Shown: piece after piece, positions 55,331-64,000 of the stretch | How the letters are laid out: every line of letters begins with the position of its first letter | Numbering within the stretch: position 1 is the first letter of the stretch | Translations under genes and position numbers: made by a program | Assembly (NCBI GenBank): GCA_019614645.1 | Contig: JABWDB010000011.1 | Location: 310,001 to 374,000 of the forward strand | Direction of reading: 5' to 3' | DNA: 64,000 bases | Source: Stratiolaelaps scimitus | Lineage: Eukaryota; Arthropoda; Arachnida; Mesostigmata; Laelapidae | The notes under the pieces: model-generated | Seen by the model: the letters and a program-made list of their open reading frames with translations, nothing else | What the model was told of the DNA's origin: nothing | Database searches by the model: none

Positions 55331-55488
55331 GTAAGGTAAAGGTAAAGCTTTATTGGTTTATTAAAGGAACTGCAGTTTTTATAATGCTTAAGTTCTCTTA
55401 TATGTCACGACACGGGACTCGAACTAGCGACCTCTGGCTTTTTATAGCCAGAGACCACTCAGCCGTCTAAGCCACCGCGCTGACGGTG
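55331..55488 (-). mobile_element. SINE family 1, full-length tRNA-derived copy
   Basis: On the minus strand: A box TGGCTTAGACGGCTGAGTGG, a 40-base spacer including AAAAAGCCAGAGG, B box AGTTCGAGTCCCG, a body with AAGAGAACTTAAGC and CAATAAAGC, and a tail of repeated TTTACC. The A-to-B spacing and sequence suggest a tRNA with a long variable arm (Ser or Leu) as source. This is the reference copy for five fragments elsewhere in the window. Confidence 0.85.
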
Positions 55489-55489
55489 G

Positions 55490-56590
55490 TAATCAACTGC
55501 TTTGAATATATATTTTTAAGTACGTTTTTAAGAACAATAAAAAAGAACAATAGCTTACTGGTGATTACCAATCGTATTCAAACAAGTATTTTCGTTTTTA
55601 ATTTAGTATTGTAGTATACGGTTTATTTTAGGGACTTAACATACACTAAGAATTTAACATAATTTATTCTTCGGCGATCGATAAATTACTTATGAATAAA
55701 ACAATTATCAAAATTATAATTTTTAAAGCTCCTTTGTAACCTGTTTGTTGGCATCTGCCACTTGCGCACGTCTTAAAAAGTATTCCGTAGATTTAGAGCA
55801 CTTGCACAGAATGTCGACCTAATCAGTCTAGCACGATGCTGCATGGTTACGCTATAGGTTCTCGTTGTATAAAGAGGTTCGATCGAACCACCCGCGTCTC
55901 ACTTCGAGCTCAGTTGAGCTCATTTCACATGATTCCAATTGATTTCGACTATTTGCGCGTGGGCAACCCGTGATCATCATGATTCAGGCTAAGCGAATAC
56001 TTTCGGTTTCGTACGCTGCCTTCGAATGCAAAGCAAGCTAGAAATAGGTTCGAGGTGAACGCCTTCAAGATGTCGAGCGTTAGCGAGGTATTGTGTATAT
56101 ATAACATATTGAATTCGACATGTGACCACAGCATGGACTTCGAAATACGTTGAAATTTCCACGCCATTCGAACGAACGAAGTGTTAGCTGTCATCTCAAT
56201 GACTCACCACGACTTCAATTGATTCGCTTTCAGGCTAAGTTCTGTTGTTCGTTCACCGCAATCCGTAGCGAACCTGCTTGCGTGTGTCGAACGCCCCTCA
56301 CGGAACGGTTGTTTTTTTGTTTTACGAATTATCCTTGTTTTTTGATCAGCCTTTACACCCTTGCCCTCGAATTCATTCGTGCCATCTTCTGGGTAAATCA
56401 TACGCAGTTTTGTTGTAGGCTGCTTTGTGGTCGCTGGACCGCCGAGGGATTTTATGAACCCGTCAATCGAATGCGCTAGTTGGCAATCGTAGACAGGCGG
56501 CATCGCGGAATCCAGCCACTTGCATCGTCACATCGATCCGCACAAGGTGAATCCGTGTGAATCAATGTGCTCTCTGCAGGGATGAGATAT
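55490..56590. other. Intergenic, no gene recognised
   Basis: A 109-codon plus-strand frame at 56150-56479 overlaps a 99-codon minus-strand frame; neither has a motif. Confidence 0.45.
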
Positions 56591-56599
56591 ATATATATA

Positions 56600-59500
56600 T
56601 TCAACCATCGGCTGACCGCGGTTGCCGCAGGCCTCCATCATGTCGACTTGTCATGTCGTGTGCCCCGAACCCTGAAAAGCGCCGGCTGATCTTTGTCGTC
56701 ACGGGGAACAGCTAACTTGGGGCTCGCCCGACGATCCACGATGGTCTGTGCGGACCGATCCACCAAATCGAGTAGTGAGCATCCATAGTGACGTGGGGCT
56801 GCGCATATACGGTTCATGTAGCGATCATGCTGCCGTCAGCCCGACCTAGCCTGGCTTGCCTGACTAGCTCTCACAAAACGGCTGAACGAGTGCCGGACAT
56901 GGGGCAATCGAATCATCTCGCGACCCTCACAGGGTTCGCTAGTAGTAGTAGGAGGCGGCGGTGGCCGCGCCAGCGAAGGCCAAAACAGCGAGACAGCGAG
57001 CGACGCCGCTCAACAGAACAGTGGAACACGGTGAATAGCATCGGACGGCCGCCGGTCCGGGAGTACGATGCAGACCGAAGAGACGAAGACAGCTAACCCC
57101 TGATCCCTTGATCAGACAGGTGACCTCACGAACTTCGTGACCGAGACATCCGCGTGCCCGAACGCAATCGACAGAGACCCCGATGCCCTGAGTGCGTTCG
57201 TCGATCATAGACACCGTCGCCACTCCCAGGTCGGCTCACTCGCACTGGGCCTGTTAATGCTGCTGCTAATGCGATCGTGGATGCTTCGCGTATCGTACTG
57301 CCGTCGGCACTACGCGACGATGCCGTCGATGGGTCCGGCAGCAAGGTAAACCTGCTACCCCCGATTCGGCGAGAATGGAGCGCCGACTCACTAATACGGC
57401 ACCGTCAACCTTTGCAGGCGGGCAGACGAAAACACAGTGAGTGAGAGGGAGAGAGAGGGAGCGAAAGTTGGAGAAACAGGGACGAAAGTGGACGACGCAC
57501 AATCTTAGCGCCGCCGTAAGTCGGTCAAAAGCAGTAACACCCGCAGTTCGTCGTTACGAAGCGGTAGAAAGCCTAACGATACGCGTTTAACCGGTGGGTC
57601 CGGTGTTCGCCAGACTTCCCCGCACTTTCAGTGCGTCGAGTCGGGTGATAAACGCGCGAATGTCTAGCTGTATCCTCAGTATCGCAGTCTGCTTGTGTAT
57701 GGTCTTGAGTTCCGTTTGAGTACCCGCTTCGTTGGCAGAACTGCCTTGTCTGCGAGAACATAACAAACATAGCTGCCTCCAACCTGACCTAAAGTCATCG
57801 TCGATCGTGTTCGACGACTGTCGGGGGCATTGTCCAAGTCATAGGGCAATGGCGGGGGGGGGGGTAGGCAAGTGAACGTAGCGAGCTGGATCTTACCGAC
57901 TATGTACGATTCGTCCTGGGGGTGCGCATATGCGCATTGCGGCTACTGCCCCCAGGGGGCGTCGATGAAATACACAGGCAGACACAGTCGATAAACCGAT
58001 GTTGAAGGGAATGACAACGCTCGCAGTCGAGAAGGGAGCGGCCCAGCGTACCGACAACTGGTGCATTGGAACAAGCAGAAGGACCTTTCACAAACTGCAT
58101 AGCCATTGTGCGAACACTACAGGACACAGCATCCTGCTGACCCGTATTTGCCGCAGGGCAACGACACTGGCCATGGGCGAGCCCACGGTGTGAGAGGGAG
58201 GTGACCGGCCGACCCCAGAAAATCGCGAGGACAACGATAGCAAGAAGAGCAGGGTCGCCAGAAATTGAGTTGATCTTCTACCCGACACAGGCTATTCATG
58301 GGCCGCGCGCGCGCGTCTTGGTGGGGGCGGGCCGATCGTCGAAGCAATCACGCCGCCCCCGGCGCGTAGGCGATCGTGTTATTGTGCGTGCATTACATGA
58401 TCTGGGTGTGTCGGGCTGAAGATCCACCAGAACAGAAAACACCAAGTAGGCGGGGGAGTATTATTACGCAGTGAACTGTCGAAGAGAGATCACAAGACGA
58501 TGTAACGTGACCCTACGGCTCGCACGCATATAGACAGGCATACGATCGGCTGGCGGCGGTTCGGCCAAAATGCTTGAGAGATACCGAAGAGGAAGAATTA
58601 CATTTATCGTCGACTATTAGTAAGGTTGAATTTTCTGCTCGAGGCGATGGGATACATCGCCATCCGGGCTATCATCATAAGGCTCTACTCGGTAGCATGT
58701 GAACACGATTTAAGCAGAACCATTGGAAGGGGATCTAAGGCAGACCTGCTACATTTGCGCCGTTCTGTCCCGAGTCCTCGTTCGGCCTATGTAGAACCTA
58801 GGCCGATTCGAAGGTATTAATTCGAAGAGTGCAGTCAAGCTCCCATTTTACTATGCGATCAAACCTTGGCAACGTTTGAATATTGAGTTTACGATAATCA
58901 GGTACGCTCCAAGTCAAGTCGTTTATAGTGGTCGTCAATGAAAGGCACGATGAATTTTAGAATTTTGCTTATTATGAAAGGCCACGGTATAGCAACGATA
59001 GGTGCAAAAAGAAACCCCTTTCATTTTTATATTTTATCTAGAACTAAAGCGTATTATATTGCAGTTGCGAAAATAAACTTGATTTTGAAACTTGAAAAAA
59101 CCTTGAAACTACTAATTGTGTACCATCCATGTATTGGTTGTGAACAGATCTTTGCTGTCCGAGTAATCACGATTACATTGGTAGGCAACAATTTGTTCGT
59201 TCTTTCAGACAGACTAAGTTTACAAAGGAAACCAGTGCTGATTTCACTGTAGACCTACTTTTCTTTAGAACTACTATGTGAAGCTATTCTTTCCTAAGTC
59301 ACCCTTCGACCTTACATCACATACGCCGTCCAAGTACTTACGCTATCTCGGGCCGATGTGCCAATGACCACTAGCCACAAGCAGGACACAGCTATTTGAA
59401 GCGACGGCCACCGCTCTCCGCCGCAGCTGCTGAGTATCGCGCGTAACGCCAACTTCTACACAAGCTTCTTCGCCAACTAATTTCGTTCCGTCGTTAGTTC

Positions 59501-62400
59501 GTGGCCCGTAAAAAGCGTTTAGTCTGAAGAAGAGAAGAGCTCATATAATGCTTGAGGGGAGGGTGGGGAGGGTTAAGGTTGAGAGGTGATTTGCTCAAGT
59601 GCCGCGCATGCACTCAGCCCAATTGAATATCATCGATCTGGCTGACGACCCCCGCGTGGAGACAGAAACGCAATAAAGTGCTCGTCGTCGACCGTCGTCT
59701 GTTCCGCGTCAGGGGCAATTAGTCAGAGACGGAGGGTCGGTGGGGGCGGGGGTGCTGGGGAGCTACAGAGGTCAGGATATTGAGCTGACTCTATTATGGG
59801 TCCACTGTCCTTCGAGCAACTCCCCGTGTGAATTGGTGAATTTCGAAGGTTTTTCTTCGCAGTTGCTCGTTGCTGTTGTTGTTGATGTAACACAAGCATA
59901 GGTTCGTCGTTCTAGCCATTGGCTCGTATACTCGTACTGGTTATGGGCTTCCGAGGCCAGCAGGCTGATCTGAGAGGCATACAGATGATAATCGATATAA
60001 GAATAATGCCGATATAACAGAGTATTCACAGCTATGGTGTCGAGGACTCGCAGGTAATCGAGTCGCATAACGTTCGCTTCGGGAGTGTACCCGTTGCCAC
60101 AGCCGCCGCCAGCTCCTCGATACTTCATCCAAAAATCATTCGTCTCGAGCAACAGCAAGAACAACAACGACAACAGGGACAGGAGTCTAACATCGTTATA
60201 CTAGACAACTTTTGACAGCCAGCAGCCGTTGCCGTCGCCGCCTACTTCACAGATGCGCGAGCACAGGCTGCTCCTATATTGTTCCCTTGTACATCTGCAG
60301 AAGGATGACCTATTCCAAAGTGGTCGATATTCGTTCGATAGCTGGAGAGACAGCGGGCCCGTGCGGGGGAACGAGGTCAATCTCACCCGGACCCTCCTAC
60401 AGGTCACCTCGACGAGGACAGAGTGACCGTCTCGAGGAGGCGTTCGTGGCAGCCAACTAACCCGTGTAACTAAAAGAAAAAACAGCCCAGCCAAACAGGA
60501 CGTGAACAGCGCCACTTGTGATGCACAAATCTCAACGGACGACCCCAGAGCGAGCGTCATTGCCGTCTTCTGTCCAAGATATTTCGGTGCTGCGGTCGCC
60601 GCGACGTCCACTCTCAATCACCAAAGAGTCATCGCCGCATAGGCACCGCTACGGCGACAGGCCCTTCTGAAATCGTCCCCGACAAGCAGCCGGTGCGTCG
60701 TTCGTCGCAGACCGAAACGGGACCCCGGGCGTCTCTCCGTCCGGTGCGGACCTTCGTCGCGGGGGTAGTCCACAAGTGATGGCAACCCCAACCGCCCCCT
60801 CCAGCGAGACGCAGCCAGCGCTCGCCAGCGTCCGACATTCAATTCGGCTCTCGATAGGCCAGTCCTGCTATCCTGCTGCTGGTGCTGGGCTCATCTTGAC
60901 GCCGGCGTTTACTGATTGGAATTCCATCGCGATCATCAGCCATCGAAGATGGTAGTGGGCGAGTGGCGACTGTAGGCGACGGTGACAGAATGAAGATTGC
61001 TCGGGGCTTGGCGGCGGCGGTGCTGCTGATTCGACGTTCCGATGCTGGTGCTAGTCTGTTCCGCGGACGATGTTTGCGCATGTGCTTGCGCATAGGCCGG
61101 GCCACAACCGGCGGTTTGGGGGTTTGTCGGCGAGGGACGAACGATGCCTGCGGACCTGTTGAGGACTTCAGGCCGCGGATGGCTGCTGGTATGCGTCCAG
61201 ATGAGACGATGTCGTAGATTTTGCGAGATAGGCGGCGAGAACGAGTGAGACAGGGAGAGAGAGAGAATCAGAAAGAGATCTAGCGCGAGGAACGAGGTCG
61301 TGCAGCGTAGAATGACAGGCAGTGGGCAGAGGAGGTGGTTCCTGTGGTAGCTGCGCGACGTGAGCACCACCCCTGCGAATCCGTCGGGTCTGGGCGACAC
61401 GCGTGTCATGTGATAACGACAGATGTCGCTGTTGTCTTCTTCGCTGTGTTAACGGGAAGCCATGACGAAGACCCGGTGAGGAGGCGTGCTCCGTTGGCGT
61501 TCTGTAGGTGAAGCTGCACGCTTTACGTTTGCGAGAGCGTTCCGCTGTTAGTTCTGCACGTTGGTAGCCTATGGTTCTCGCGGATTGCACGGCTGCTGAA
61601 AGGTACCCACAGGTTCAATTTTAGCGTCCGAGCTTAAATTGAAACTTTTCAAGATGCACATCTTGTTGTTGCTAGTGCTGATGATGAGGACGGAGCTCTC
61701 GGCGGCCATGCCGGTAGACTTCGTTCCCTACGTAGTCACACAACGGATGCATGTACATTCTGCATCGTTCGGCGTCTACAATCTGTAGCTAGGTGGGCGC
61801 ATCATACCAGCGCGTCGTGATTCTCCGGTAGAGCTCCAATAGCGTCTGCGCCGCCACCCGGTGCGAGGCAAGTCCATCAAGAGTAGTAGCAGCAGCAGCA
61901 GCAACAGCAGACGTCTCGTCGCTCACCACAGCAGTAGGTTTGCTCAGCCTGCGGTGATGTACGCAGATCTGCCCCCGGTGACTTGCGAGATGCTTCCCCG
62001 CCCTCGGGAGACGGGGAGAGAGCGGGAGAGATAGGGAGAGAGAGAGAGAGATGGAGGAATTCTGTCGCGAATGTTGTCGATTCCGCAGGCATCCGTCGTT
62101 CGTTGTCGATAATGATCCGACCTGGAGATAAGCGACAACTAGACATTGGACGTGCACTATGGGGGGGTGTGTGTGTGTGTCTCTAAGTGTCTGAGCGAGC
62201 GGCCCCGTACCTATGTCTGACTCGGTTCTGTGTTTGTGTGCGCCTATGCGGGCGGTATGTGCTCGCGCAGAATCTCGTGTCCATTGTCTCTCCTTGCGAC
62301 AGGTACCTGCATGCGCGTCAACCGGCTAGACGCCTAGGTATAATAAAACGGACGAAAATCAAGGTTGTGCCTGCGAAGAAATCTACCTACCTGTCTCCAA
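56600..62400. other. GC-rich region with GA runs, possible regulatory or 5' untranslated DNA
   Basis: Base composition rises clearly above the rest of the window, CG dinucleotides are frequent, and GA-rich tracts recur at 57420-57480, 61235-61290 and 61990-62060, with a GT run at 62161-62181. Open frames of 70-160 codons overlap on both strands, as expected from high GC, and none has a motif. GAGA-type tracts and CG density are typical of arthropod promoter regions, so a gene whose main exons lie elsewhere is possible. Confidence 0.35.
61654..61788 (+). CDS. Small open frame with signal-peptide-like start
   Basis: 44 codons, too short for usual gene calling. It begins MHILLLLVLMMRTELSAAMP, a good secretion signal with a possible cleavage after ELSA, followed by 26 residues without cysteines. 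It could be a short secreted peptide, the first exon of a larger gene, or chance in GC-rich DNA. No paralogue in the window. Confidence 0.25.
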   Translation: MHILLLLVLMMRTELSAAMPVDFVPYVVTQRMHVHSASFGVYNL

Positions 62401-62404
62401 CCTG

Positions 62405-63135
62405 ATGATTGTATTTGTTTGTCGCTTGTTCTGTGCGCTTCGATAGTAATACGATGTATGCCCCTATTCTATATCCCAACCCAAATCTCTATATACAAGG
62501 CGTAGCTAGAAAAAACACACACACCATTGAGTGGGCCTGTAAAATCGCGATGGAATCTTCTTCAACCCCTGCTGCCTGCAGGGTAGCGCTCAGTGGGAAG
62601 CTGTTTGGCGTTGATAAGCTATGATCTACGATATGCTCTCTATGATACCATGCGAACACGGCCTTACAACGTAATCAGATCAGAATAACAAATAATAAAG
62701 CTAGAATAACGATTCATAAACTCACCCCTCCAACAGAAGTAGTTTTGTATTACTCAGAAGATGACCGGAACTGAACGTGATCCACGCGGGCGTTTTCTTC
62801 ACCAGTGTACCATCCATGTATGCTAATGCAGGCTAATTCGAAATTCTGTATCGAAATTAAAAATAGCAACAACCACTTTGACGGTTGATAGTGTTAACCA
62901 CTATGCGTATTTCTCATATTTGGAGCATTACGCACTGGTAGTGTGCTCGGCGGATATTCCGAGGGATACTCCCCTTCTGTGGGTTAAACGAACAGAGGGC
63001 TAAAGTAATTTACGAAATGTCAATTGCAAATTGCCTGTAATACTTTGCTTTGTGAGTACCTTTATAGTTCGTAAATAAGACAGTGTCATTTCGCCTTAAA
63101 GAGAAGGGCCAAAAACAGTCCACAGCAGAAACATC
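62405..63135. other. Intergenic, no gene recognised
   Basis: AT content rises again; only short frames. Confidence 0.45.
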
Positions 63136-63531
63136 GTGTTTAGATGCTTAAAACGCTTAGTCGTTAGCGTTCGTTGTTATCTGCATAATTATACCATTTC
63201 GTATATGCTGTGCATGATAAAAGCGCCACCCTACAAACAGCCGAGCAACAATGCCACACACCATTACTCTCATAGAGTCAAGTCCATAGCTCAGTTGACG
63301 TTTGGTGGCACAGCTCTCGTTTGCTGCACGTATTTCCTTTATCGTGGACGAACTGCCAATGTGTTGCACCTAACCTACATAACAGTGGGGCAAGTCCGAG
63401 TTAACTGTAATCAGCGGCAATGCGATCGGTGCCAATCGACCTTGCTTAAGTGTTCCTTCGAAATGCGCTTCGACAAGGCTGGGACCCGCAGTTCGTCGCT
63501 ATTCCAAGAGGACAATCACGAGACGAAGTGA
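63136..63531 (+). CDS. Unassigned 131-codon open frame
   Basis: Single open frame with a cysteine cluster VNCNQRQCDRCQSTLLKC (C-x4-C-x2-C-x7-C) near its C-terminus and a weak hydrophobic stretch before it. No family recognised. It could be an exon or chance; there is no splice or paralogue support. Confidence 0.2.
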   Translation: MFRCLKRLVVSVRCYLHNYTISYMLCMIKAPPYKQPSNNATHHYSHRVKSIAQLTFGGTALVCCTYFLYRGRTANVLHLTYITVGQVRVNCNQRQCDRCQSTLLKCSFEMRFDKAGTRSSSLFQEDNHETK

Positions 63532-63976
63532 TTGGCAGGGTCAGAACGGCTTCGTTAGGCTGACGGCCAGACCCAGCCACCTGGTGTCCTGGTCTAGACC
63601 GAGGTGGGCGTCAGTGCGATGTGGGAGCGTCCCTCCTGACCGCAATCGACCACATTCCGACGAGGTTAAAGGGTGCGTCCGACGAAGAAAGTAGGTTCAA
63701 CCTTAGGTGGCGGACCGGGGAGATGATTACGAGACGGCCGAATTGCGGTAAACGTTACGTCAAACATCTACAACAGCTCTCGAGCAGAGGAAGCACATTC
63801 GCAGGCAAGCAACCCGAGAGTAGCGGTATGGCTAGAAGTTGGCGATTAACGCAAATGGCCGAATTTTCTAGGGAGAAACTTCTCGTTCATAGCCACGATG
63901 AAATCGCACGAAAACAAACTCGATGACGGCGGCACAGACCTGGTGCCCACATGTCGATTAGGTAGTACACGCACTG

Positions 63977-64000
63977 TTCATATATATATATATATATATA
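63977..64000. repeat. (TA)n microsatellite at the window edge
   Basis: Alternating TA that continues to the last base, so its length is unknown. Confidence 0.85.

Noticed and set aside
55331..55488. A functional tRNA gene on the minus strand
   Set aside because: A and B boxes are present, but the arms do not pair as a cloverleaf and the unit ends in a TTTACC-repeat tail shared by dispersed copies, so it is a SINE.
57137..57349. A third gene A/B-like exon 1 with a hydrophobic segment
   Set aside because: It has a leucine-rich stretch but no likeness to MDTHTD/MFTHTE, no matching donor and no following cysteine-rich exon.
1..64000. CRISPR arrays, operons, ribosome binding sites, integrated bacterial genes
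   Set aside because: None seen; gene structure, SINEs and LINEs are those of an animal genome.

Overview
The window looks like nuclear DNA of a chelicerate, most likely a parasitiform mite or tick. Evidence for this: spliced genes with GT-AG introns, tRNA-derived SINEs, many decayed non-LTR retrotransposons, microsatellites, an ancient-type arthropod defensin of the tick/scorpion kind, and an intronless array of divergent ionotropic receptors. The species cannot be fixed from sequence alone. There is no prokaryotic, CRISPR or organellar content.

Layout. 0-3.2 kb: repeats, a LINE reverse transcriptase (RT) scrap and microsatellites, no convincing gene. 3.2-32.1 kb: a tandem array on the minus strand of six intact, intronless genes of about 610-617 codons (starts at 5112, 10733, 16163, 22022, 27577 and 32096), read as divergent ionotropic-receptor (IR)-like chemosensory channels, plus one broken relic at 24.4-24.7 kb. 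Repeat units are about 4.5-5.9 kb and carry LINE fragments that were duplicated with the genes; one LINE segment is inverted in unit 2. 34.4-34.8 kb: a two-exon defensin gene on the minus strand, with secretion signal and mature peptide but no propeptide. 36.9-51.9 kb: two paralogous plus-strand genes for single-pass, cysteine-rich membrane proteins that I could not assign to a named family. Gene A (4 exons, 290 aa) is short; gene B (6 exons, 680 aa) has the same first four exons plus two more exons, of which gene A keeps only decayed relics. 52-56.5 kb: AT-rich, SINEs and a minisatellite. 56.6-62.4 kb: GC-rich with GA runs, perhaps regulatory or 5' untranslated DNA of a gene I could not resolve. 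62.4-64 kb: no recognised gene.

How the parts relate. The IR-like genes would be alternative receptor variants. The membrane-spanning parts and the C-terminal segment are almost the same in all copies, while two extracellular blocks differ by subgroup (copies 1-3, copies 4-5, copy 6), and 5' flanks change with the same subgroups. The defensin is an independent innate-immunity gene. Genes A and B are a tandem duplication whose exon 2 (249 nt), exon 3 (141 nt) and intron phases match exactly; the two have since diverged in length. All splice models here were made by eye from GT/AG sites, phase and paralogue agreement.
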